The translations under genes and the position numbers were made by a program. From contig CAZBIU010000109.1 of the NCBI GenBank assembly GCA_964491625.1, positions 1-18,514 on the forward strand: a stretch of DNA of 18,514 nucleotides, written 5' to 3'. Shown in pieces: positions 7,266-14,352 of this stretch. Origin of the DNA: Fen-1118 sp964491625 (GTDB lineage Bacteria > Myxococcota_A > Polyangia > Fen-1088). The stretch's first letter is position 1, and every line of letters starts with the position of its first letter. The notes beneath the pieces were generated by a model. It was not told the origin of the DNA, did no database searches, and was given only the letters and a program-made list of their open reading frames with translations.

Positions 7266-8594
7266 TCAGCGAGCCTTTCCGTGGCAGCGCTTGTACTTGA
7301 GGCCGCTGCCACACGGGCAGGGGGCGTTGCGGGCGACGCTGCGGTCAGGACCGCCCATGTGGACTGTGGCGCTGGATGCTTTCTCCGCGCGCCCCATGAT
7401 CTCGGCGGCCGGCCGTCCGGCCCTCAGCAATCGCGCCATCTCCTTCATGTGGGGATCGATGGTGCGAAAGAAGTGGCGATATCCCTGACACAGATAGTTC
7501 AACCCCGGCTGGCCGTCTGGGGTGTCGACGAATCGATTCTTGGGACATTCGCCATTGCAGGCGAAACGCACGTCGCACGAACGGCAGTAGTCGGGCAACG
7601 TGTCGCGCTTTGCGGCGCCGAAGTGCTGCTGTGCGGGCAGGTCGGCCAGAACGGCGAGCTCGTGCTCGCGTACGTTGCCAAGCTTGTATTGAGGATAGAC
7701 GTAGTGGTCGCAGGAGTAGACGTCGCCATTGTGCTCCAGCGCCAGGGCTCGGCCGCATGTCTCGGCGAAGATACAGAGGCTGGAACCCAGGCCCATCCAA
7801 TTCCCGAGCGCGACCTCGAAGGTCTGAATGAATATCCGACCCACATCGTGGTGGACCCAGTCCTTGAAAATCTCGACGAGGAAATTTCCAAAGTCGACCG
7901 GATCCACGCTCCATGGGGTGACGACGGCCTGGGGCGAGTGCGCGGCGGACGAGGGTGGAGGGGCGAGCCCCATATCGATGTCAGCTTGTCGCTCGACGAC
8001 CGGGATGAACTGAAGGTGGACAGAACCGATTTCCTTCAGGAAGCGATAGACGCAAAGCGGCTCGCGGGCGTTGTCGCGGTGGACTACGGTCAGCGTGTTG
8101 AAGTCCACGCCGTATCGCTTGAGCAGCTCAATCCCGGCCATGACCTTATCGAAGGTTGGCCTCTGCTTCTTGTCCACGCGGTAGCGATCGTGCAGCTCGC
8201 GGGGGCCATCGATGCTGATACCGACGAGAAACCGCTGCTCATGGAGAAACTTGCACCATTCGTCGTCGAGCAATGTTCCGTTAGTCTGGATGGAGTTCGT
8301 GACGGTCTTGCCGTCGGCGTAGCGCCCCTGAAGCTCCACGATGCGACGGAAGTAGTCCACGCCGAGCAAGGTGGGCTCGCCGCCTTGCCAGGCGAAGCTC
8401 ACCGTCGGCCCCGGCTGGGCTGCAATGTGCTGGCGGATGTACTCGGTCAGCACGTCGTCCGGCATGATGAATTTGCCGGCAGAAGGGTAGAGCTTCTGCT
8501 TCTCCAGGTAGAAGCAGTACGTGCAGTCCAGGTTGCAGACGGCCCCGATGGGTTTGCCCATCACGTGGAGGTGACCAGGCTTGGGCTTCTGCAT
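7266..8594 (-). CDS. Anaerobic sulfatase-maturating enzyme (radical SAM/SPASM) with C-terminal SEC-C motif
   Basis: This 442-residue radical SAM enzyme would oxidise the sulfatase active-site Cys (or Ser) to formylglycine. Residues 10-30 carry HVMGKPIGAVCNLDCTYCFYLE, with the CX3CX2C cluster ligands Cys20, Cys24 and Cys27, typical of anSME. WQGGEPTLLG, QTNGTLLD and SIDGP follow as core blocks. The C-terminal half has SPASM-type cysteines: ETCGRALALEHNGDVYSCDHYV, then YCRSCDVRFACNGECPKNRF and LCQGYRHFF. The last 20 residues form a SEC-C zinc motif (NAPCPCGSGLKYKRCHG), an added module. I chose ATG 8594 because AGGA lies 8 nt upstream; ATG 8603 is possible. It converges on the sulfatase operon, 6 nt from the methyltransferase stop, so its partner is very likely the sulfatase at 5108. 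Confidence 0.92.
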   Translation of the reverse strand: MQKPKPGHLHVMGKPIGAVCNLDCTYCFYLEKQKLYPSAGKFIMPDDVLTEYIRQHIAAQPGPTVSFAWQGGEPTLLGVDYFRRIVELQGRYADGKTVTNSIQTNGTLLDDEWCKFLHEQRFLVGISIDGPRELHDRYRVDKKQRPTFDKVMAGIELLKRYGVDFNTLTVVHRDNAREPLCVYRFLKEIGSVHLQFIPVVERQADIDMGLAPPPSSAAHSPQAVVTPWSVDPVDFGNFLVEIFKDWVHHDVGRIFIQTFEVALGNWMGLGSSLCIFAETCGRALALEHNGDVYSCDHYVYPQYKLGNVREHELAVLADLPAQQHFGAAKRDTLPDYCRSCDVRFACNGECPKNRFVDTPDGQPGLNYLCQGYRHFFRTIDPHMKEMARLLRAGRPAAEIMGRAEKASSATVHMGGPDRSVARNAPCPCGSGLKYKRCHGKAR

Positions 8595-8685
8595 GACTCG
8601 CATCCTAGCTACGCCTTCCGGCGCTGCAAGGTGCGGCGCTCGATCTGGCTGGGAAGACAGACGCCCGCCGGCCCGACCGCGTCGT

Positions 8686-9201
8686 CTAGACCAGGGGCGC
8701 AATGCTGCTGAAGTCGTTTTTCTTGCCTAGGATATCGAGGTAAGTCGACACAGCGCCACGGTGATGGGTTTGGTGGTTGAACGTGTGCAGGACGAGCCCG
8801 CCAAAGTTCCGCTCTTGGTCGACGCCCTGGTAATTCTTGAAGCGCAGGGGCTTGGAGAGGTCCTCGGGCGAAACCTCGTCGGCGAACTGCACGAACAGTG
8901 CGTCGACGTCCTTGCGGTCTCGCTCGTAGTCGGCGAAGGTCGGGAACAGGACCCCGCCCTTCGCTATCGGTCGTTCGAAGACCGGATTCTGGCTGTAGCG
9001 AAACCCTCGCAAGGTCGCGAAGCGCTTCAGCCAAGTCACGTCGCTGGTGAAGATGTGCGAGACCAGCGAGCGGATCGACGGAAGATAGCCTCCGAAAGAT
9101 CTGTTCCACTCTTCATCGGCCAGGCCGGCGAGTATGCGGCCCAGTTCCTGGTTTGCGTGGCCGTTGTAGCGGGCGAGAAGCTTGACGGTGTCGGTTGCCA
9201 T
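8686..9201 (-). CDS. DinB-fold protein, putative metal-dependent
   Basis: This 171-residue protein belongs to the DinB/YfiT-like four-helix-bundle superfamily. His49 in the LVSHIF helix and the HTFNHQTHHRG block (His143, with His146 or His147) give the usual three-histidine metal site. Members include thiol-dependent S-transferases (bacillithiol or mycothiol in Gram-positives), but most proteobacterial members have no known function. The start at 9201 has GGAGG 5 nt upstream. It is transcribed toward the maturase gene with a 91-nt gap, so co-transcription is possible. A link to sulfur use would be speculation. Confidence 0.85.
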   Translation of the reverse strand: MATDTVKLLARYNGHANQELGRILAGLADEEWNRSFGGYLPSIRSLVSHIFTSDVTWLKRFATLRGFRYSQNPVFERPIAKGGVLFPTFADYERDRKDVDALFVQFADEVSPEDLSKPLRFKNYQGVDQERNFGGLVLHTFNHQTHHRGAVSTYLDILGKKNDFSSIAPLV

Positions 9202-9746
9202 GGATCCTCCGTTTCATTCGAACGATGTTTCGGAAATCGAGTGACGCGCAGTCGGTTTCGCTGCGTAAGGTCGCTTAGCAGATTCCATACCAACCAGCGG
9301 GCCGGCGGGAGCCGCCAGCGTGCTGATGTGGACCGTGCAGGCTGTCTCTTACCGCACCCTCCTTCAACCCCCAGCGGTTCCAGTCTGGAAGACAAAAACG
9401 CTGCCGGGCGTGAACAGGACTCGCTCAGCCGCGAGCGACCCAAAGAATCCGGCAGAGGCAAACACGGCCATCGACACGGCAAAGAACGCGTGGCCCGAGC
9501 CGATCACGCGCTTGCGGCCCACCCGATCGGAACGCCTGCGCACGCGGGTATTCGAGTCGCGCAGACGCCACGATGAGCTTGGCTTCGCAGTGTCCCGCAA
9601 TGCCCTCGCGGCGACCTCTTCAGGAACCGCCACTCCTGGCAAGACAGAGGTCCATTAAACGGGACAAGCGGCCTACCGTGTGCTATGGCTGAAGCAAGAC
9701 TCGCTCGTGAGCAAATCAAGGCTGGATTGCCAGCAGAGGCGTCGCG
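9202..9746. other. 545-nt divergent intergenic region with a possible membrane-protein relic
   Basis: This separates the DinB gene (-) from the sulfate-binding-protein gene (+) and must hold both promoters. I find no clear -24/-12 site, tRNA or strong hairpin. On the minus strand, about 9364-9516 reads RVIGSGHAFFAVSMAVFASAGFFG and onward. This resembles the first segment of small DoxX-like membrane proteins, but it ends after about 50 residues and has no clear start, so it may be a decayed fragment or chance. Confidence 0.3.
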
Positions 9747-10841
9747 ATGGATTCGTTGCCACCGCCATCCCAGATCACCACTCCCCGCACGGTTCGGCGA
9801 TTACCCGCTTGGCTCCGGCCGCTCGATCTGATTGCCCTCGTCGCGATCCTTCTCGCCGGAATCGCCATCGGAGCGAGAAATCATGGCGCTGCCGCGGGCG
9901 GTCGACTGCTCAACGTCTCGTACGATCCAACGCGTGAGCTTTACCGAGAGCTCAATGCTCGCTTTGCGGAGCACTATCTTTCCTTGACCGGCCGGCATGC
10001 CACGGTCGTCCAGTCTCACGGCGGATCGTCACGGCAGGCACGCTCGGTGATCTCGGGGGAACAGTCCGCCGACGTCGTCACACTGGGCTTGCCCTCCGAC
10101 GTCGCTGCCCTGGTCAGGCGCGGGCTCGTCGCCCAGGACTGGACGACTCGACTTCCGAATCGATCGCGCCCCTATACGTCGACCATCATCTTCGTCGTTC
10201 GCCGGGGCAATCCTCGTGGCATCCATGATTGGCCGGATCTGATTCGCCCCGGCGTGGACGTCATCACGCCGGATCCCAAAAGCTCTGGCAACGGAAAGCT
10301 GAGTGTGCTTGCCGCCTACGGCTCCGTCGTTCTGCGTGGAGGAACCGACGACGCGGCTTTGGTCTATTTGAAGGCGCTTTTCGACCACGCGCCCTTTCTC
10401 GAACCAGCGGCGAGAAGCGCCGCCAATGCATTTGCGCTGGAGGAGCTTGGAGACGTCCATGTGACTTGGGAGAACGAGGCCTTGCGCGAGGTGGAGGAGG
10501 CGAAGGGCCGGCTCGAGTTGGTCTATCCGCCGGTCAGTATTCTCGCCGAGCCGTCCGTCGCGTGGGTTGACAGCACGACGCGGCGGCAACACAGCGAAGT
10601 GCTTGCCCGCTCCTACCTGGAGTTTCTGTTCAGCGATACCGCACAGGAGTTGATCGCGCGCAACGGCTACCGTCCCTTCAAACAATCTGCGCTGAACCGA
10701 AGCAAGGTGCAATTCGCAAACATCGAGCTGTTTCCGGTCACGCGCATAGGTTCCTCGTGGGAAGACGTGGAACAGCGATTCTTATCCGAGGGAGGTCTCG
10801 TGGACAACGTGTATCGACCGAAGCCCAGAGGGACACCATGA
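9747..10841 (+). CDS. sbp: Sulfate-binding protein of the Sbp/CysP family
   Basis: This protein has 364 residues. A hydrophobic segment at about residues 27-43 (IALVAILLAGIAIGARN) serves as signal or anchor. The mature part starts with LLNVSYDPTRELYRELN, the family signature. QSHGGSSRQARSVISG, ADVVTLGLPSDVAAL, TPDPKSSGNGKLSVLAAYG and VHVTWENEAL follow in the standard order. It would bind sulfate or thiosulfate in the periplasm. The usual partners (CysT, CysW, CysA) are absent. Instead its TGA overlaps the ATG of a SulP-family permease (ATGA), so the two should be translated together. The long N-terminus before the hydrophobic segment (about 26 residues) may leave it membrane-anchored. AGAGG lies upstream of the ATG. 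Confidence 0.93.
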   Translation: MDSLPPPSQITTPRTVRRLPAWLRPLDLIALVAILLAGIAIGARNHGAAAGGRLLNVSYDPTRELYRELNARFAEHYLSLTGRHATVVQSHGGSSRQARSVISGEQSADVVTLGLPSDVAALVRRGLVAQDWTTRLPNRSRPYTSTIIFVVRRGNPRGIHDWPDLIRPGVDVITPDPKSSGNGKLSVLAAYGSVVLRGGTDDAALVYLKALFDHAPFLEPAARSAANAFALEELGDVHVTWENEALREVEEAKGRLELVYPPVSILAEPSVAWVDSTTRRQHSEVLARSYLEFLFSDTAQELIARNGYRPFKQSALNRSKVQFANIELFPVTRIGSSWEDVEQRFLSEGGLVDNVYRPKPRGTP

Positions 10842-12616
10842 AGCCTCGATCTCGCTACGGCCTACGCGAGCTGCAGAAGGACTTGCAAGCGGCCCTCACG
10901 GTCTCCGCCATTTCGCTGCCCCAGAGCATGGCCTATGCGCTGATTGCGGGCGTGGATCCGCGTTTCGGGCTTTACGCTGCCATCGTGTTCGCCGCGGTCG
11001 CCTCGGCGCTGGGCTCGTCGTCGCACCTTATCAATGGACCGACCGGCGCCGTCTCGCTCGTGGTCTTCAGCGCGCTGTCCTTCATCGATCCCGAGGCGCG
11101 CCTCGACGCGTACGAGGCGATGTTCCTGCTCGCGGCGCTGGTGGGCGCGGTACAGATCGCTATCGGGGTCCTCAGGCTGGGCGGGCTCACGCGCTACATC
11201 TCTGAATCGGTGATTACCGGTTTCCTGGTGGGAGCGGCAGTGCTGACCATCGTCGGTCAAGTGGGCAACGCGCTCGGGTTGAAGAATCAGGGCACCGGTC
11301 ACCAACATGTTTTCCATCGACTTTGGCTGACGCTGACCCAGTCCGCGCACGTCAACGGCCGAGCCTTCGCGATCAGCGGCGCCGCGATCGTGCTGGCATT
11401 GGTCGCGCGCCGGTTGGTGCGGCGCTACCGATGGCCCCAGATCGACATGTTCGTGGTGCTGTTGCTGGTCGCGGGTGCCGCGTATCTGGCCGGCTGGTCG
11501 CGCCCGGATCTCGCCGGCAGGGCCGCCGTGCCCCTCGTCGAGGCTGTGCCCCCGAGTCTGCCCGGTTTTCACATTCCGGTGATTCAATGGAAGTGGCTCG
11601 CACCCTTGTCGTCCAGCGCGCTGGCCATCGGCTTTTTGGGGCTGCTCGAAACCATTGCCATCGCGAAGGCTATCGGCCACGAGACACGGCAGCACATCGA
11701 CGTCGATCGGCAGTGTGTGGCCGAAGGACTCGGGAACCTCGTGGGAGGCTTCTTTCGATGCATGCCTGGTGCCGGTTCGTTGTCGCGCTCAGCGATCAAT
11801 TTCCAGTCGGGGGCAGTGTCCAAGGCTTCCGGCGTCTTCGCGGCGGGCACCGTTGCCGTGCTCGTGATCGCGTTCGCGCCGCTCACCCGGTACATCCCGA
11901 AAGCGGCGCTGGCTGGCCTGCTGATCGTGGCTGCCGCCCGGCTGATCGACGTTCGGCGACTGCGATATGTGATGCGTGCCGCGCGGTACGACGCCGTCTT
12001 GCTCACCGCAACGGCGTTGAGCGCCCTCATCATCGGGGTCGAGTTCGCGATCCTGATCGGCGTCGGCGTGTCGCTTCTCCTGTACGCGCCCCGGGCCGCG
12101 CAGCTTCGCGTGTCCGAGTTGGTGGTTAGCAACGAGCGCATCGTGCGCGACCGCGTTCCGAGCGACCCTGAGTGTGCGGCGATCAGCATCTACGACCTCG
12201 AAGGCGAGCTCTTCTTCGGCACCGCGCCGGCGCTCGAAACGAGCCTGCAGACCGTGGTCGAGCGCGCCCGACAGCAGTCGATCCGCCATGTGGTGCTGAG
12301 GGTGAAGCGTCTGCGCAATCCCGACGCCGTCTGCCTGGAGAAGCTCGAGCACTTGCTGAACGACGCCAAAGAGAAAGGGATCGATATCTTCCTCGCCGGG
12401 GTGCGCGGTGATATGGAACGACCGCTCAAGCGCCTAGAGGCGTCCGGCGCTCTCGCCGCCGATCGCCTTTTCGTCGAGAAAGACGACATCGATTCAGCCA
12501 CGCTGCAAGCCGTCCGTACCGCCTACCGCGCGCTTGGCGACGATAATCGCTGCGTCCACTGCAACGATCGAGCGCAAGCACACACCGTCGGCGCAGCAGC
12601 CTACTATCTGGTTTGA
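10838..12616 (+). CDS. SulP-family sulfate permease with STAS domain
   Basis: This 592-residue inner-membrane anion transporter begins ELQKDLQAALTVSAISLPQSMAYALIAGVDP, a typical SulP N-terminal block. It has about 10-12 hydrophobic segments up to residue 425. A C-terminal STAS domain spans about residues 445-564 (AAISIYDLEGELFFG, HVVLRVKRLRNPDAVCLE). SulP proteins carry sulfate, bicarbonate or other anions. Here the coupled sulfate-binding gene (4-nt overlap at 10838-10841) argues for sulfate. A Cys-containing tail after the STAS domain (RCVHCND) is unusual. GAGGGA lies 5 nt before the start; the open frame runs back to 10757 inside the preceding gene, but the SulP motif begins soon after 10838. 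Confidence 0.93.
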   Translation: MKPRSRYGLRELQKDLQAALTVSAISLPQSMAYALIAGVDPRFGLYAAIVFAAVASALGSSSHLINGPTGAVSLVVFSALSFIDPEARLDAYEAMFLLAALVGAVQIAIGVLRLGGLTRYISESVITGFLVGAAVLTIVGQVGNALGLKNQGTGHQHVFHRLWLTLTQSAHVNGRAFAISGAAIVLALVARRLVRRYRWPQIDMFVVLLLVAGAAYLAGWSRPDLAGRAAVPLVEAVPPSLPGFHIPVIQWKWLAPLSSSALAIGFLGLLETIAIAKAIGHETRQHIDVDRQCVAEGLGNLVGGFFRCMPGAGSLSRSAINFQSGAVSKASGVFAAGTVAVLVIAFAPLTRYIPKAALAGLLIVAAARLIDVRRLRYVMRAARYDAVLLTATALSALIIGVEFAILIGVGVSLLLYAPRAAQLRVSELVVSNERIVRDRVPSDPECAAISIYDLEGELFFGTAPALETSLQTVVERARQQSIRHVVLRVKRLRNPDAVCLEKLEHLLNDAKEKGIDIFLAGVRGDMERPLKRLEASGALAADRLFVEKDDIDSATLQAVRTAYRALGDDNRCVHCNDRAQAHTVGAAAYYLV

Positions 12617-12667
12617 AAGAAGGAATTCCGGCTTTGCCGCCTACCCAAACACAAGGAGACAGTCAAC

Positions 12668-13063
12668 ATGCCTCGCCAAACCGTCGACAGCAAGAGCGCT
12701 CCTCGCGCCATCGGACCCTATTCGCACGCAACGTGGGCCGGTGACGTCCTGTACCTGTCAGGGCAGACACCCATCGATCCGGCGACGCGGGAATTGGTGG
12801 GCGAAGAGATCGGCGTGCAGACTCAACGCGTGTTTGACAATCTGGTGGCGATCCTAGACGACGCCGGTTTGACCACCGACAATGTGGTCAAGTGCACGGT
12901 TTACCTCACGACCATGCGCGACTTTGCCGGCATGAACGCCGTGTACCAGACGCGCTTCAATGCGCCCTATCCAGCTCGCACCACAATTGCCGTCGCCGAG
13001 CTGCCACTGGGCGCGTCGGTGGAGATCGACGTGGTGGCGCGGCGGCCTGCGAGGTTCGAGTAG
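12668..13063 (+). CDS. RidA/YjgF-family protein
   Basis: This 131-residue cytoplasmic protein has the RidA signature: AIGPYSHA (14-21), LYLSGQTPID (28-37) and YPARTTIAVAELPLGASVEID (101-121). Arg104 and Glu119 match the substrate-carboxylate Arg and catalytic-site Glu of active enamine/imine deaminases. Residue 106 is Thr where the enteric enzyme has Cys. AAGGAG precedes the ATG by about 10 nt. It follows the SulP gene by 51 nt on the same strand, without a terminator, so it may be the third gene of that unit. It would deaminate 2-aminoacrylate from cysteine or serine breakdown, which would fit a cysteine-related locus, but that link is inference. Confidence 0.88.
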   Translation: MPRQTVDSKSAPRAIGPYSHATWAGDVLYLSGQTPIDPATRELVGEEIGVQTQRVFDNLVAILDDAGLTTDNVVKCTVYLTTMRDFAGMNAVYQTRFNAPYPARTTIAVAELPLGASVEIDVVARRPARFE

Positions 13064-13070
13064 CGGCCCG

Positions 13071-13205
13071 TCACTGCAGAGCGAACACGATCGGGATTAC
13101 GATTCGTGTTGGCTCAGTGGGAGGCGGTAGCGGAATTGCACGCGACACGGCCTCCAGGGAGCATGCATCGAGCATTCTGCGACGCCGGCGACGATCGCCG
13201 CTATG
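13071..13205 (-). pseudogene. Possible relic of a TonB-family C-terminal domain
   Basis: The last 44 residues of a minus-strand frame read HSGDRRRRRRMLDACSLEAV, then SRAIPLPPP and IVIPIVFALQ with a stop. This resembles the end of TonB-type energy transducers (SSG...LDxAALEAVRRAxPLPPP...VVPIxFxLQ). Nothing upstream in any minus frame restores the rest of the domain, the proline-rich linker or the membrane anchor. A decayed gene end is the best reading. A chance match is possible in such a short piece. Confidence 0.35.
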
Positions 13206-13897
13206 GCAACGAAAAAGTGCATGGTCATTGGGGCTCGATGGCTGCGGCTGTCGTTCGCGGGTTCTGTGTTCTGCAAAGTGAATCAACCCTATCGTCTGAA
13301 TTGACCGATTGCCTGCGGCGAGTTGTTGCACAGCCAGCTCATGGCCAAGCGTTCCCTGCGCTGCGAGGGCGTCAGCACCACGATCGATGATCCTGAGTCA
13401 GTAGGTTGGAGACGACCTCAGCGGCTGTGTGGTACGGCGTAGTGCTTGGCGACATTGCTTCCGTTAGCCCAAGGTTCGGACTCGGCTCCAGGCCTGCCGA
13501 GTCCGCCATCGGCGCGGACTTGGCGGTGGGAATGTCGTTGGTCTTCACGGAGGATTGAGTGCAGCAACCGTTCCCAGGCAATGTCGTCTTGTCGTTGGTC
13601 GACTACTCCGGCAACATCTCTGCGCAGGAGCGCGGCAGCGTGCCTGGCTAGGGCCTCGGCTCTCAGGTCGTCCTGGGAACTCTTCATGGTTCCGAGCGCA
13701 TGCAAGATCCGTTCTCCTGTGGCAATCGGGAGCCGGCGCCAAGACTGCCTGTAGAATCGGCCCGCCCTCGCCAACCGGGGTCTCCGACCAAACGAATGGG
13801 TGTGCGAGTGTTGCTGCGCCAACAGTGGAAAAGCACGACTGTTGCCATGACAACAGCTCGATTCCTAACCCGAAGCTACGTTGTTGAGAACGCATAG

Positions 13898-13915
13898 AGT
13901 GGACGCGTGTCCACT
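13898..13915. promoter_or_regulatory. Dyad AGTGGAC-GCGT-GTCCACT
   Basis: Perfect 7-bp arms flank a 4-bp centre. It is followed by AAAG and shares GGACnCnTGTCCACTA with the dyad at 813-828. It is centred about 160 nt upstream of the start point predicted from the sigma-54 promoter at 14041, a usual position for an enhancer site or for a separate regulator. Confidence 0.45.
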
Positions 13916-13950
13916 AAAGTGGCGACAACGGATGATCGCACAGGCCGCGA

Positions 13951-13972
13951 CGCTGCTGCCAGGGCAGCAGCG
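13951..13972. promoter_or_regulatory. 10-bp perfect inverted repeat, candidate upstream activating site
   Basis: CGCTGCTGCC (13951-13960) and GGCAGCAGCG (13963-13972) are separated by AG. The centre lies about 80 nt before the -24 box at 14041, or about -106 from the predicted start point. This is where sigma-54 activators usually bind. No gene ends here that would need a terminator, and no T-run follows on the plus strand. Binding by the SfnR-like protein encoded at 16467 is inference. Confidence 0.4.
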
Positions 13973-14040
13973 ATGTTGAAGATTTGGTGCCGGAAAGACA
14001 TTTTGACGAGGAATCTCTAGGGTTTTCGAGGCTTTTCCCC

Positions 14041-14056
14041 TGGCATCGAGGTTGCA
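14041..14056 (+). promoter_or_regulatory. Sigma-54 (-24/-12) promoter for the DszB-like gene
   Basis: TGGCATCGAGGTTGCA matches the consensus TGGCAC-N5-TTGCA with correct spacing: GG at 14042-14043 and GC at 14054-14055, exactly 12 nt apart. Only consensus positions 6 and 7 of the -24 element differ. The start point would be near 14067, giving a leader of about 285 nt before the ATG at 14353. An SfnR-like sigma-54 activator is encoded 2 kb downstream on the other strand. Confidence 0.7.
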
Positions 14057-14071
14057 GTCTCTAGCCATCGT

Positions 14072-14190
14072 GGTTCGCCCACCGGCAATTCTGACCAGGC
14101 AAATCGCATTCTGCCCTCTCGTTCAGGACCAAGTGCTCGTGATCAACACACACATCTAAGCGGTTGGGGGCTGGTGGGCGAACCGATTTT
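14072..14190 (+). other. Long-range inverted repeat followed by T6, start of the leader
   Basis: GGTTCGCCCACCGGC (14072-14086) pairs with GCTGGTGGGCGAACC (14170-14184): 15 base pairs with a single G-U. An 83-nt segment lies between the arms. Two bases after the stem comes TTTTTT (14187-14192). The stem begins about 5 nt after the predicted sigma-54 start point. It could be a terminator-like or attenuator-like element, though its loop is much longer than in a standard intrinsic terminator. Confidence 0.5.
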
Positions 14191-14229
14191 TTCGAGAGAG
14201 CATCCTTCGTGGAAGGTGCGGCGAGGGGA

Positions 14230-14349
14230 GGTCGGTGCGCGTACAGGAGTGGGGCGTACGGCAGGGAAACCTCCTGCGGTCAGCGGGGGCGCGCACCGAC
14301 CCGGGGGGAGACACCGTGGGCAGACCGAAGATGCCGTAGCAGGGAGGTT
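14230..14349 (+). promoter_or_regulatory. Structured 5' leader with a candidate anti-Shine-Dalgarno segment
   Basis: GGTCGGTGCGCG (14230-14241) and CGCGCACCGACC (14290-14301) form a perfect 12-bp stem. Inside it, CAGGAG (14244-14249) can pair with CTCCTG (14271-14276), or GCAGG (14261-14265) with CCTGC (14273-14277). The same inner strand contains AACCTCC (14268-14274), which is fully complementary to the ribosome-binding site GGAGGTT (14343-14349) of the DszB-like gene. Mutually exclusive pairings that either hide or free the ribosome site are what a regulatory leader would show. I recognise no known riboswitch class. Confidence 0.45.
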
Positions 14350-14352
14350 ACT

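Larger units (their letters stand above)
13064..14352. other. 1.3-kb region without an intact gene, rich in relics and dyads
   Basis: No recognisable intact gene lies between the RidA gene and the DszB-like gene. Contents: a TonB-like C-terminal relic (13071-13205, -), an open minus-strand frame at 13418-13822 with no recognisable family and only weak third-position GC bias, a GACR-N2-TGTC dyad (13898-13915), a 10-bp hairpin-forming dyad (13951-13972), a sigma-54 promoter (14041-14056) and a structured leader (14072-14352). About 13206-13890 shows nothing else I can support. Confidence 0.5.

Noticed and set aside
9364..9516. Minus-strand segment resembling the first helix of DoxX-like membrane proteins
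   Set aside because: Only about 50 residues, no start, and no continuation in other frames. It is mentioned in the intergenic entry but not called a gene.
13084..13110. AACACGA / TCGTGTT inverted repeat just after the RidA gene, as a terminator
   Set aside because: The 13-nt loop and absence of a T-run make it weak, and the bases are also explained as the last codons of the TonB-like relic.
13441..13456. TTGGCGACATTGC as a -24/-12 promoter
   Set aside because: The spacing between GG and GC is too short for sigma-54.
13418..13822. Minus-strand open frame of 134 codons in the gene-poor region
   Set aside because: No recognisable family, start only at TTG without a good ribosome site, and weak third-position GC bias compared with neighbouring genes. 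It is left as unsupported.
14164..14352. 63-residue N-terminal extension of the DszB-like protein
   Set aside because: It overlaps the structured leader, lacks homology, and a good ribosome site sits at 14342-14347 before ATG 14353.
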